DNA of 64,000 nt from DASUPK01 sp963774305 (GCA_963774305.1 CAVZEM010000008.1:124001-188000); one strand, 5' to 3'. Shown: positions 28,700-37,952, counted from the stretch's first letter. Made by a program: numbers and translations. The notes: a model not told the origin generated them from the letters alone.

Positions 28700-29854
28700 A
28701 TGGCTGAGTTCACGCTCAAGGTGAGGCGCTTCCAGCCGGAGGATGCGGAGGGCCCCTACTGGGAGACCTTCGACGTCGACCTCGACCCAACGCTCTCGGT
28801 CCTTGACGGGCTTCTACAGGCGAAGGACCGCGACGACGGCTCCCTCGCCGTCCGCTGCTCCTGCCGCGCCGCCATCTGCGGCTCCTGCGGCATGAAGATC
28901 AACGGCCAGTCCGGACTCGCCTGCAAGACGATGATCGGCGAGGCGTCTGAGTACGCCAACAGGAACAACGGCGGTGGCGAGCCGATCGTGGTCGAGCCCA
29001 TGGGGAACATGCCGGTGATCAAGGACCTGGTCACGGACATGGAGTCGACCCACTGGACCAAGATCCGCCGGGTCACGCCGTGGCTGCTACCCGAGGGCGA
29101 TCCGCCGGAGCGCGAGTACGTCGTCCCGCCGGAGTCGATGATCGACATCACCCAGTCGATGGCCTGCATCCAGTGCGGCGCCTGCGTTTCGTCCTGCCTC
29201 TCGATGGAGGCGGATCCCGACTTCATCGGCCCCGCCGCGCTCGCCAAGGCCTACCGCTTCGTCGGCGATCCGCGTGACGCCGAGACCAAGGAGCGCCTCC
29301 ACGATCTCTCCCAGGACCCGCACGGGATCTACGACTGCACCCATTGCTTCTCGTGCATCGACGCTTGCCCGAAGGGCGTGGCGCCGATGGATCAGATCAT
29401 GCGTCTGCGCCGCGCGGCCGGCGGCGAGGGCATCGTCGACCAGAACCACGGCCACAACCACGAGGTCAGCTTCACGAAGATCATCGAGAAGAAGGGGACG
29501 CTCGACGAGGCGCTCCTGCTCCAGGATTCGTTCGCGCCGGGGATCAAGGGCAAGCTCGTGCCCAAGCACGGCGCGATCAAGGGCCTGCTCGAGTCCATCC
29601 CGACCGCGATCCGCGGCATCAAGACGGGCAAGATGCGCTCGCTCCCGAAGCTGATCCCAGGCGTCCACCCCAAGCTGCCCGGCGATGCCCAGAACCACGT
29701 CAAGCGGATCTACGCGCACACCGAGGAGCACGGATCGAGCTCAATCTGTACATCCGCGGCGAGGAGGCCGACGAGGACGAGAGCGTCCCCGAGGGCGAGG
29801 CGGTGCCCGAGGCGAAGGTCGAACCCGAGCCCGACGAGAGAGGGGAATCGACTG
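28700..29854 (+). CDS. sdhB: Succinate dehydrogenase/fumarate reductase iron-sulfur subunit, frame disturbed near the 3' end
   Basis: Start ATG 28700 follows GAGAGG; a TTG at 28691 is less likely. The [2Fe-2S] motif is CSCRAAICGSCGMKINGQ with a later C in GLACKTM; the [4Fe-4S]/[3Fe-4S] motifs are CIQCGACVSSC near residue 157 and CTHCFSCIDACPKG near 213. The frame drifts near 29733: one added G would give the plausible acidic tail GIELNLYIRGEEADEDE, and a second added G near 29843 would end it at TGA 29853-29855, overlapping the next ATG. As written, the frame stays open and appears fused to the next gene. The tail extends about 100 residues past the last cluster. Confidence 0.85.
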
Positions 29855-30751
29855 ATGGCCGATCTGAAGATGGCCTACTGGCCCGGCTGCGTCTCGCGTG
29901 GATTCACGACGGAGCTGCACGGATCGATGGGCCTGGTCGCCGAGCGGCTCGGCATCGAGCTGGTGGAGCTCGACCGCGCCAACTGCTGCGGCGCCGGCGT
30001 GATCGCCGAGCACAACCAGGAGCTTGCCGACACGTTGAACGCCCGGACCTTCGCGCTCGCCCAGCAGACCGGGCTGCCGATGATGAACATCTGCTCCACC
30101 TGCCAGGGCGCCCAGTCCGAGTGCCAGCAGCGCCTCCGTGACTCGGAGTACCGCTCCCACATCAACGAGACGCTCGCCGAGGAAGGGCTCTCCTATGACC
30201 CCGAGGGCTTCTCGAACAAGAACTTCCTCTGGGTGCTGATCGAGGACTACGGCCTCGATCGCCTCAAGGAGCAGGTGCAGCGGCCGCTGGGCGGCCTGAA
30301 GGTCGGGCCCTTCTACGGCTGCTACATCCTGCGCCCGAAGCACCGCCTCGGGTACGAGGACCATCCGGAGCGCGACCTCTACCTCGACAGGCTGATCGAG
30401 ACGCTCGGCGGCGAGGTCGTCGAGTACGACGGCGCCCGCAAGTGCTGTGGCTTCCCGATCATCACCATGGCCCGTGAGGTGTCGCTGCGGCAGGCCGGAA
30501 CCCATGTCGGCGACGCGCTGGACGCCGGCGCGGATTGCCTGGTCACCCCCTGCCCGCTCTGCCACCTCAACCTCGACATGCAGCAGCCCGAGGCCGCCAA
30601 GGTCGTCAACCGCGATCTCGGCCTCGCCGTGCTGCATCTCCCCCAGCTCGTCGGCCTGGCGCTCGGCTTCACGCCGAAGGAGCTCGGGATGAAGAAGCAC
30701 ATCGCCTCGACCAAGTGGGTCGAGGAGCGCTTGGAGCCGGTAGCGGCCTAG
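29855..30751 (+). CDS. sdhE: CCG-domain subunit of succinate dehydrogenase (SdhE/HdrB-like)
   Basis: About 298 residues from ATG 29855. Two cysteine-rich CCG domains are visible: C12 region YWPGCVSRG with ANCCGAGV and CSTCQG, and FYGCYI with KCCGFPI and CPLCHLN. This is the HdrB-like module that binds a noncubane [4Fe-4S] cluster and replaces SdhC/D in E-type complexes (as in methylmenaquinol:fumarate reductases, archaea and cyanobacteria). It should link SdhAB to the membrane and the quinone pool although it has no transmembrane span. A start overlapping the likely sdhB stop (TGATG) points to translational coupling. Confidence 0.9.
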   Translation: MADLKMAYWPGCVSRGFTTELHGSMGLVAERLGIELVELDRANCCGAGVIAEHNQELADTLNARTFALAQQTGLPMMNICSTCQGAQSECQQRLRDSEYRSHINETLAEEGLSYDPEGFSNKNFLWVLIEDYGLDRLKEQVQRPLGGLKVGPFYGCYILRPKHRLGYEDHPERDLYLDRLIETLGGEVVEYDGARKCCGFPIITMAREVSLRQAGTHVGDALDAGADCLVTPCPLCHLNLDMQQPEAAKVVNRDLGLAVLHLPQLVGLALGFTPKELGMKKHIASTKWVEERLEPVAA

Positions 30752-30785
30752 GCCTGTTCGACGACCGGGACCGCTGTCGCGTAAG

Positions 30786-32177
30786 GTGAGCCGGGCAGGT
30801 CGCACGGCGTCGACTCAACCGCCCGAGATGCGGCACCGGGTCAAGGTACGCGTTCTCGTCATCCTCGCCTCGATCCTCGCGTTCCTGGCGATCTTCACGA
30901 GCTGGATCGACCGCCAGGCTCTCGACACCAACCACTGGGTCGACACCAGCGGCAGGCTGCTCGAGGACAAGGAGATCTCGGACGCGCTCGCGACCTACTC
31001 CGTCGATCAGCTCTACGCGAACGTGGACGTCGCGGCGAACCTGAAGAAGCGGCTTCCCCCCGACCTGCAGCCGGTGGCCTCACCCGCGGCGGCGGGGATC
31101 CGCGAGTTCGCGACCAAGGCGGCACAGCAGGCCTTCCAGTCGCCGCGTGTCCAGCAGCTCTGGCAGGACGCAAACCGCGTGGCGCACACCGAGCTGGTTT
31201 CGATCCTCGAGGACAAGCACGCAGCCGTTTCCAGTCAGAACGGGAAGGTCGTGCTCGACCTGCGTCCAATCGTCTTCCAGCTCGCCGACCGGATCGGCCT
31301 CAAGAAGCAGGCCAAGCAGGCAATCCACACCGGCGAGGAGAAGGGCGTGCTGAAGCCGAACTTCGCCCAGCTCCAGGTCGCGGACTCGCAGCAGCTGGAC
31401 ACGGCCCGCACCGTCGTCAAGCTGATCCAGGGTCTCGCCTGGTTCTTCATGATCGGCACGATCGCGCTCTTCGTGGTCGCCGCCTACCTCGCTCGAGGAC
31501 GGCGCTGGGTGGTGGTCCTCGGCTACGGGCTCGGCCTGATCGCGTCGGGACTTGCGGCGATGGCCATCCGTGCCGCCCTGAAGGGAGTGTTCGTCGACTC
31601 GCTCGCCAAGACCGAGGCCGCGAACGTCCCGGCGCAGCATGCCTGGGACATCGGCACGTCGCTGCTGCAGAGCATCGCGACAAGCGTCGTCATCTTCGGG
31701 GTGCTCTTCGTGGTTGCCGCCTTCCTCGCCTCCCCTGCCAACGCGGCGATCAGCATCCGCCAGGCTCTGGCCCCGAACCTCCGCGATCGCCCAGGGGTCG
31801 TCTGGTCGATCTTCGCGGCGGTCGCGCTGATCGCGGTGATCATCTGGCCTCCCGACGGCACTCGCCAGGCGGTGCTCACGCTCCTGTTGATCGCCTTGGC
31901 GGCCGCCGGCCTCGAGGCGCTCAAGAGAAAGACCGCTCGGGAGTTCCCGGGCGCCAAGCGAGGCGACTGGGTGCTCGCGATGCGCAAGCGGGCGCGCCGC
32001 ATGAGCGCCGAGACAGGGAGGCGAATCAGCTCAGCCATGCGGGAGCTCACCGACGACGACAAGCACCCCGACGACGCGAAGCTCGACCGTCTCGAGAAGC
32101 TGGGCGAGCTGAAGAAGAAGGGCGTGCTGACCGCCACGGAGTTCCGCGAGGAGAAGAAGAGGATCCTCAGCGGCTAG
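30786..32177 (+). CDS. Membrane protein with C-terminal SHOCT domain
   Basis: The 463-residue protein starts at GTG 30786. A first span (VRVLVILASILAFLAIFTSWI) is followed by an external domain of about 170 residues that includes LEDKEISDALATYSVDQLY. Four more spans lie at about 220-240, 248-270, 300-325 and 345-385. A cytoplasmic basic segment leads to a SHOCT motif (DRLEKLGELKKKGVLTATEF and the end EKKRILSG). The external domain and spans match a widespread actinobacterial membrane family of unknown role. It follows sdhE by 34 bases but has no evident link to it. Its stop overlaps that of the convergent antiporter. Confidence 0.8.
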   Translation: MSRAGRTASTQPPEMRHRVKVRVLVILASILAFLAIFTSWIDRQALDTNHWVDTSGRLLEDKEISDALATYSVDQLYANVDVAANLKKRLPPDLQPVASPAAAGIREFATKAAQQAFQSPRVQQLWQDANRVAHTELVSILEDKHAAVSSQNGKVVLDLRPIVFQLADRIGLKKQAKQAIHTGEEKGVLKPNFAQLQVADSQQLDTARTVVKLIQGLAWFFMIGTIALFVVAAYLARGRRWVVVLGYGLGLIASGLAAMAIRAALKGVFVDSLAKTEAANVPAQHAWDIGTSLLQSIATSVVIFGVLFVVAAFLASPANAAISIRQALAPNLRDRPGVVWSIFAAVALIAVIIWPPDGTRQAVLTLLLIALAAAGLEALKRKTAREFPGAKRGDWVLAMRKRARRMSAETGRRISSAMRELTDDDKHPDDAKLDRLEKLGELKKKGVLTATEFREEKKRILSG

Positions 32178-33421
32178 GGCATCACACCGCTGCCCGCCGC
32201 GAGCCCCGGGTCGGCCTCCTCACCGGGCTCCTCGTCCGCCTCGATCCGCCGTGAAATCCATCTGGTCCCGAGGGTGTCCGTCGCGCCGTGAATCAGGATC
32301 GAGGCCAAGATCACGAATGCGGCCGCCTCGAAGATCGCGTTGCCCTGCTGGACTCCCGAGTTGAGCACCAGCACGGCGAAGAGCATGCCGGCCACACCCT
32401 TCGGCCCGAACCAGGCGATGAACGTCCTGTGCGGCTGAGGAAGATCGACGCGAATGAAGGCCAGGAAGATCGCCACGGGCCGTGCGATGAACAGGGCGAA
32501 TGCTATGAAGGCGATCAGCAGCGCGACGTCGCTGTGGTACCCGATGGTGACGATCAGCGCTCCGAAGGCGAAGAAGGTGAGCACCTGCAGGATCGAGCTG
32601 ACGTTCTCGCTGAACACGACGAAGTCGTCCGCGATCGCATGGTCGGCCGCACCCAAAGAGATCCCGCAGACGAAGGCGGCGATCAGGCCGTTGCCGAAGG
32701 TGACGTCCGCGATCCCGTAGGCGAGCAGCCCGACTCCGAGCGCGTAGATCCCCTCGTAGCGGCGCACGATCCCGCCGCTGGGCAGGTGGTGGGTGAGGCG
32801 GCCGGCGAGCTGGCCGAGGACGACCCCGATCAGGCCGCCGAACGCCGCCTCGCCGAGCAGCTTGGCGGCCTCGCTCCCCGGGTTACCCCCCGGTGAGGCG
32901 AGGATGATGAAGAACAGGACCAACGGGAGCGCGAGGCCGTCATTGAGGCCGGATTCGAGGTTGAGCGCATGGCGGACCGAGGCGGGCACCCGCTGCGAGG
33001 TGACCACCGCCGAGGTGACCACGGGGTCGGTCGCGGAGAGCACCGAGCCGAGCAGAAACGCCTCCGCCCAGCTCAGCCCCGAGAAGAGGAGCTTTGCGGC
33101 CAGGGCGAGCAGGACCAGGGTGAGCGGCAGCGCGATCACCAGCGCCCTCGCGACCGAGCCCCAGTGCATGACGAGCAGCTCCCGCTCCACGAAGAGGCCG
33201 TCGGAGAGCAGGGTCACGATCAGGGCCAGTTGGAAGAGGTGGACCACCGCCGAATCGCCCGCGTTGACGTGAATCGCGTCGGCCTCGGCCAGGATCAGGC
33301 CCGCGGCCACCGCGAGCACGGAGATCGAGAGCACCGTGCCGCGCATGAGGCCCGACAGCGCCGCGGCGACCGCGAGCAGCGCGCCGGCATAGAGAACGGC
33401 CTCACCAAACCCGACGTCCAT
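32174..33421 (-). CDS. Cation/proton antiporter, CPA1 family
   Basis: The 415-residue membrane protein has 11-12 hydrophobic spans and the family core around LGSVLSATDPVVTSAVV near residue 130, followed by LNLESGLNDGLALPLVLFF near 155, which carries the ion-binding Asp residues (ATDP and ESGLND). This matches NhaP-type sodium/proton exchangers. The C-terminus is a short acidic tail (RRIEADEEPGEEADPG) that may sense pH. The protein should exchange sodium or potassium for protons at the cytoplasmic membrane. It stands alone and is convergent with the SHOCT protein gene. Confidence 0.88.
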   Translation of the reverse strand: MDVGFGEAVLYAGALLAVAAALSGLMRGTVLSISVLAVAAGLILAEADAIHVNAGDSAVVHLFQLALIVTLLSDGLFVERELLVMHWGSVARALVIALPLTLVLLALAAKLLFSGLSWAEAFLLGSVLSATDPVVTSAVVTSQRVPASVRHALNLESGLNDGLALPLVLFFIILASPGGNPGSEAAKLLGEAAFGGLIGVVLGQLAGRLTHHLPSGGIVRRYEGIYALGVGLLAYGIADVTFGNGLIAAFVCGISLGAADHAIADDFVVFSENVSSILQVLTFFAFGALIVTIGYHSDVALLIAFIAFALFIARPVAIFLAFIRVDLPQPHRTFIAWFGPKGVAGMLFAVLVLNSGVQQGNAIFEAAAFVILASILIHGATDTLGTRWISRRIEADEEPGEEADPGLAAGSGVMP

Positions 33422-33477
33422 TCACGGCTTATACAGTCTGCGATCCCGCGATTTCGGCGCGGGCCCGCGCCGGCGGG

Positions 33478-33745
33478 CTAGCAGCCTTCCGTAAGGAGGG
33501 GGCGGCCGCGTACGCGATTCTCGGGCTGTCCCGGGATGCGGGCTCGTACCCACCTCCCCACCGGCTGCCCTCGCGTGCGACGGGGAAAGGCAGAGCTGAT
33601 CCCGCGCGTCGCGGTAGAGCACGAACCCGCGGTCACCGCAAGCAGCGAGATGACCGCCAGCGACGCTGCGAGGGCGGCGCCGCTGAGAATTGCCTTGGAA
33701 GCCGCCCTGAGCATTTCGAGAATCCCAGTGTTTCTAGTGCGGTGG
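33478..33745 (-). pseudogene. Internally deleted copy of the lipoprotein gene at 44351
   Basis: The minus strand encodes ILEMLRAASKAILSGAALAA, almost the same signal sequence as the intact lipoprotein at 44351-44899 (one residue different in this stretch). After the signal the sequence jumps to the segment that encodes YRDARG near the intact C-terminus. About 110 codons, including the lipobox Cys, are missing; the junction reads TTGCGGTGACC where the intact gene has TTGCGAG and GGCGACC far apart. The start codon region is also changed (CTAG in place of TTGA). It forms the outer end of the inverted duplication. Confidence 0.75.
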
Positions 33746-34640
33746 GAAGGGGCTTGACACCGCCGGTTTCTAGGTATATGACTCACCGCGCGTCTATGAA
33801 CGCATCGTTCTATAACTACGTGTTAGCCCTTGGTCTGCATCGCTTCACCGGAGCCTCAGAGGACTTCGGATGATCGGAAGGGATCGGGAGAGTCGAGGGA
33901 GAGCGCGAAGGGAATCGCCAACAGAGGAGAAGCGATGATCAAGCGCCGCCGGATAGCCGTACTTGCCGCCTTTGCAGTGGTAGCGAGCGTCTTTTTGCTG
34001 CCCGCAAGCCCGGCCAAGGCCGCCACCTTCGACAACGCCTGCGTCAACAGCCTGATCCCGACGCAGTCCAGCCTGATCCCCATAACCATGACCGCGACGA
34101 CGTCGCCGAACCCGGTGGCGCCCGGGGGTACGGTCACCTTGAGCAACATCCAGCAGCACGCGGACATCCCCCCGGCGGTCTTCATCGCCGGCTACAACGC
34201 CGGCGTCCTGATCGACCGGGCCAAACAACATCCCGGTCACCAACATCCACACGGTGATCGCGGGGACGAACACGGTCGAGGGCATCCAGACAGACCAACA
34301 ACCAGACCGGGACGGCGACGACGACCATCACCGATCCCGACGGGGTCCCGGGGACCGGCGATGAGACCGCTACCGCGGGCTCGCTGGACGTCACCTACGC
34401 CAACCAGACCTGGACCGCCGGTGCCAGCGGAACGATCAATTTCCGCGAGTTCACGACACCCCCACCGGTGACCACCATACCAACGGCGGAATCAACATCA
34501 CCGCCGTGGTCGCCGGGATCATCACGGTCCGGTTCGGCTGCGACCCCGGAACGGTGGTCGCAGACGCGCCTCCGAGCACGATCGTGCTACACCGATCCGG
34601 CCGCGACGTTCGCCAGCACGACGATCCAGGCGGCGAACAC
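33700..34640 (+). repeat. Inverted duplication, left arm
   Basis: This arm holds the start of the lipoprotein pseudogene, the promoter, a leader of about 150 bases and the signal peptide and N-terminal domain of the PKD protein. The reverse complement recurs at about 43440-44380. From 33831 to 34280 the two copies differ at only a few percent of positions by eye, including a leader that is identical over long stretches. The arms enclose about 8.8 kb with the PKD repeats, lysC-asd and the Calx-beta repeats. Confidence 0.8.
33754..33782 (+). promoter_or_regulatory. Promoter of the PKD surface protein gene
   Basis: TTGACA (33754-33759) is followed after 17 bases by TATGAC (33777-33782), with TATATG at 15 bases as an alternative. 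The same arrangement (TTGACA, 17 bases, TATGAA) occurs at 44335-44307 on the minus strand before the Calx-beta gene. Conservation in both duplicates supports function. The start codon is 150 bases further on, giving a long leader. Confidence 0.6.
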
Positions 34641-36524
34641 AGCGCCGACGGCGAACGCCGGGCCTGACCAGACGGTGAACTCGGGGGCGACGGTGAACCT
34701 CGACGGGACCGGCTCGTCCGATCCCGACGGGACGATCGCCTCCTACGCCTGGACCCAGACCGGGGGGGCGAACGTGACCCTGACCGGTGCGAACACGGCG
34801 ACGCCGTCGTTCACGGCGCCGACCGGACCGGCGACCCTGACGTTCATGCTCACGGTCACCGACAACAACGGCGCGACCGGCACCGACTCGGTGACGGTCA
34901 ACGTCAACCCGGTCGGAAACCAGGCGCCGACGGCGAACGCCGGGCCTGACCAGACGGTGAACTCGGGGGCGACGGTGAACCTCGACGGGACCGGCTCGTC
35001 CGATCCCGACGGGACGATCGCCTCCTACGCCTGGACCCAGACCGGGGGGGCGAACGTGACCCTGACCGGTGCGAACACGGCGACGCCGTCGTTCACGGCG
35101 CCGACCGGACCGGCGACCCTGACGTTCATGCTCACGGTCACCGACAACAACGGCGCGACCGGCACCGACTCGGTGACGGTCAACGTCAACCCGCCCGGAA
35201 ACCAGGCGCCGACGGCGAACGCCGGGCCTGACCAGACGGTGAACTCGGGGGCGACGGTGAACCTCGACGGGACCGGCTCGTCCGATCCCGACGGGACGAT
35301 CGCCTCCTACGCCTGGACCCAGACCGGGGGGGCGAACGTGACCCTGACCGGTGCGAACACGGCGACGCCGTCGTTCACGGCGCCGACCGGACCGGCGACC
35401 CTGACGTTCATGCTCACGGTCACCGACAACAACGGCGCGACCGGCACCGACTCGGTGACGGTCAACGTCAACCCGCTCGGAAACCAGGCGCCGACGGCGA
35501 ACGCCGGGCCTGACCAGACGGTGAACTCGGGGGCGACGGTGAACCTCGACGGGACCGGCTCGTCCGATCCCGACGGGACGATCGCCTCCTACGCCTGGAC
35601 CCAGACCGGGGGGGCGAACGTGACCCTGACCGGTGCGAACACGGCGACGCCGTCGTTCACGGCGCCGACCGGACCGGCGACCCTGACGTTCAGCTCACGG
35701 TCACCGACAACAACGGCGCGACCGGCACCGACTCGGTGACGGTCAACGTCAACCCGGTCGGAAACCAGGCGCCGACGGCGAACGCCGGGCCTGACCAGAC
35801 GGTGAACTCGGGGGCGACGGTGAACCTCAACGGGACCGGCTCGTCCGATCCCGACGGGACGATCGCCTCCTACGCCTGGACCCAGACCGGGGGGGCGAAC
35901 GTGACCCTGACCGGTGCGAACACGGCGACGCCGTCGTTCACGGCGCCGACCGGACCGGCGACCCTGACGTTCATGCTCACGGTCACCGACAACAACGGCG
36001 CGACCGGCACCGACTCGGTGACGGTCAACGTCAACCCGCCGGTCGTCCAGGGAATCGACGCCGCGGGCGACGTGATCGTCCACGGCCAGGTGAAGGGCTC
36101 GAGGCACGGCTGCGAGCACGGCTGGTGGCACGGCTGGAGGCACAGCTGGAGGCACGGCTGGAGGCACGGCTCGAAGCACGGCTCGGAGCACGGCTCGAAG
36201 CACGGCTGCTCGGACCACGGCTCCACGAGGAGCAAGGTCTATTTGTTCCGGGTCAGCAACCTGGGGGACACGCGGATCACGGTCGATCCCAACACTGACA
36301 TTGTCGGAGTCGTCAATGTCAATGGGACACCCAACGGCTCGGTCACCTCGCTGACCGGGACCAAGACGATCAAGCCGGGTCACAGCCGGGTGTTCCCGCT
36401 CCGCTGGACCGTGGACGGCAAGTTGGATGTGGGCGACACCGTCGAGTTCACGGCGTGCGTGAACCTGGCCGGTGACACCGACACCACCAACAACTGCGAT
36501 AGCGAGACCCTCACGGCTCGTTAG
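33935..36524 (+). CDS. Secreted PKD-repeat surface protein with His-rich segment, several frame breaks
   Basis: ATG 33935 follows GAGGAG and opens a signal peptide (IAVLAAFAVVASVFLLPASPAKA). A domain of about 210 residues follows (begins FDNACVNSLIPTQSSLIPI; includes TITDPDGVPGTGDE and ITVRFGCDPG). Five PKD/REJ-like repeats of 94 residues come next (ANAGPDQTVNSGATVNLDG and so on), then a tetrapeptide His-Gly segment and a C-terminal beta domain ending NCDSETLTAR. The domain frame breaks several times between 34215 and 34620, and repeat 4 lacks one T near 35693. The intact product would be about 860 residues and likely cell-surface. Whether it is expressed whole, decayed or misread in the data is open. 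Confidence 0.65.
34642..36050 (+). repeat. Five 282-bp tandem PKD repeats
   Basis: Units start at 34642, 34924, 35206, 35488 and 35769. The first three are exactly 282 bp; the fourth is 281 bp through loss of one T near 35693. Units differ only at a few positions, such as the codon giving NPVG, NPPG or NPLG at the unit end and D to N in the fifth unit. Near-identity at DNA level indicates recent expansion and makes copy number and assembly uncertain. Confidence 0.92.
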
Positions 36525-36546
36525 CTCAGTTGACGCCGCGGTGGAT

Positions 36547-36581
36547 GGGCGGGCAGAGGGCGATACGCCCTCTGCCCGCCC
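36547..36581 (+). terminator. Strong hairpin after the PKD gene
   Basis: GGGCGGGCAGAGGGCG (36547-36562) pairs perfectly over 16 bp with 36566-36581 around an ATA loop. It lies 22 bases past the stop at 36524. No T tract follows, which is common for terminators of high-GC actinobacteria. Confidence 0.75.
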
Positions 36582-36662
36582 CGCGGCTCTGAACGGCGGG
36601 ATGAAGCCGGTCGGGCGTTGCCATTCCGGAGCCTCATGGGCCTCGCCTATCCTCAGTCGCCA

Positions 36663-37952
36663 ATGAGCGCGACCTCGACAAACGGAATCGTCGTGATGAA
36701 GTTCGGAGGCACCTCGGTGGCCGGGACCGAGGAGCTCAAGCGCGCCGCCAGACGGATCGTCGCCGCCCGCGAGCGCGGTCAGCGCGTGGTGGCGGTGCTC
36801 TCCGCCCGGGGAAAGACCACCGACAGGCTTCTCGAGGCGGCGCGTGAGATCTCGGCGCGCCCCGACCCGCGGGAGATGGACATGCTGCTCTCCATCGGCG
36901 AGCGCGAGTCATGCGCGCTCTGCGCGATGGCCATCAACGACCTGGGCCACCGGGCCATCTCGCTGACCGGCTCGCAGGCCGGGATCGTCACCGACTCCTC
37001 CCACACCAAGGCGCGGATCATCGACGTGCGCGCCGATCGCATTCGCACGGCACTCGAGGAGGACTCGATCGTGCTGGTCGCCGGGTTCCAGGGCGTCTCG
37101 ACCGACAGTCGGGACGTGACCACGCTGGGGCGAGGCGGTTCCGACACGACCGCGGTCGCGCTGGCCGCGGCCCTCGGAGCCGAGGAATGCGAGATCTACA
37201 CGGACGTCGCCGGCGTCTTCAGCGCCGACCCTCGGATCGTTCCCGACGCGCGCAAGCTCCCTGTTGTCTCGTACGAGGAGATGCTCGAGATGGCCTCCTC
37301 GGGCGCGAAGGTGCTGCAGCTCCGCGCCGTCGAGTATGGCCGCAACCACGCTGTCCGTATCCACTGCCGCAGCTCGGCCGACGAGGGCACCGGTACCCTC
37401 GTTGTCTCGGAGCAGGAGACCATGGAACGACCTCTCGTAACCGCAGTCACGCATTCGATCGACGAGGCCCGCGTCACGCTCACCGGCGTGCCCGACGAGC
37501 CCGGTGTCGCCGGCCGCATCTTCGGCGCGCTCGCCGACGCCAACATCAACGTCGACATGATCATTCAGAACGAGCCCGTCTCCCACGATGGCGGGGCCGA
37601 TCTCTCGTTCACGGTCGAGGCGGAGGACCTCGCCGGCGCCGTCGAGGCGATCGAGGGCCAGGACTCCAAGATCGGCATCGAGACTGACGAGTCGATGGGA
37701 AAGGTGTCGATCGTCGGGGCGGGGATGCGCAGCCATCCGGGAGTCGCCGCCAAGGTCTTCCAGGTGCTCGGAGAGAACAAGATCAACATCGAGATGATCT
37801 CGACCTCGCCAATCAAGATCTCCTGTGTGATCCGGGCGGATCAGGTGCCGCAGGCGGTCGAGGCCCTCCACACCGCCTTCGAGTTGGGCGAGGACGCCGT
37901 ACGCAAGGAAGAGCCGACCGGTAAAGAGCACCGGCCGACGGTGAGCTCATGA
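36663..37952 (+). CDS. lysC: Aspartate kinase
   Basis: About 429 residues from ATG 36663; the open frame extends 15 codons upstream but those do not match the family. The kinase domain starts VVMKFGGTSVAGTEELKR and includes SIGERESCALCAMA and LGRGGSDTTAVALAAAL. Two ACT domains follow (TLTGVPDEPGVAGRIFGALA and SIVGAGMRSHPGVAAKVFQVL) and should give feedback control by lysine and/or threonine. It makes aspartyl phosphate for lysine, threonine, methionine and diaminopimelate. The asd start overlaps its stop by 4 bases. No lysine riboswitch was recognised upstream. The pair is enclosed by the inverted duplication. Confidence 0.95.
   Translation: MSATSTNGIVVMKFGGTSVAGTEELKRAARRIVAARERGQRVVAVLSARGKTTDRLLEAAREISARPDPREMDMLLSIGERESCALCAMAINDLGHRAISLTGSQAGIVTDSSHTKARIIDVRADRIRTALEEDSIVLVAGFQGVSTDSRDVTTLGRGGSDTTAVALAAALGAEECEIYTDVAGVFSADPRIVPDARKLPVVSYEEMLEMASSGAKVLQLRAVEYGRNHAVRIHCRSSADEGTGTLVVSEQETMERPLVTAVTHSIDEARVTLTGVPDEPGVAGRIFGALADANINVDMIIQNEPVSHDGGADLSFTVEAEDLAGAVEAIEGQDSKIGIETDESMGKVSIVGAGMRSHPGVAAKVFQVLGENKINIEMISTSPIKISCVIRADQVPQAVEALHTAFELGEDAVRKEEPTGKEHRPTVSS

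Noticed and set aside
34642..36050. CRISPR array
   Set aside because: The repeated units are 282 bp, contiguous and encode PKD domains; there are no short repeats with unique spacers, and no cas genes.
36525..36662. Lysine riboswitch before lysC
   Set aside because: Only the terminator hairpin of the PKD gene and about 80 bases of plain sequence are present; no riboswitch core was recognised.
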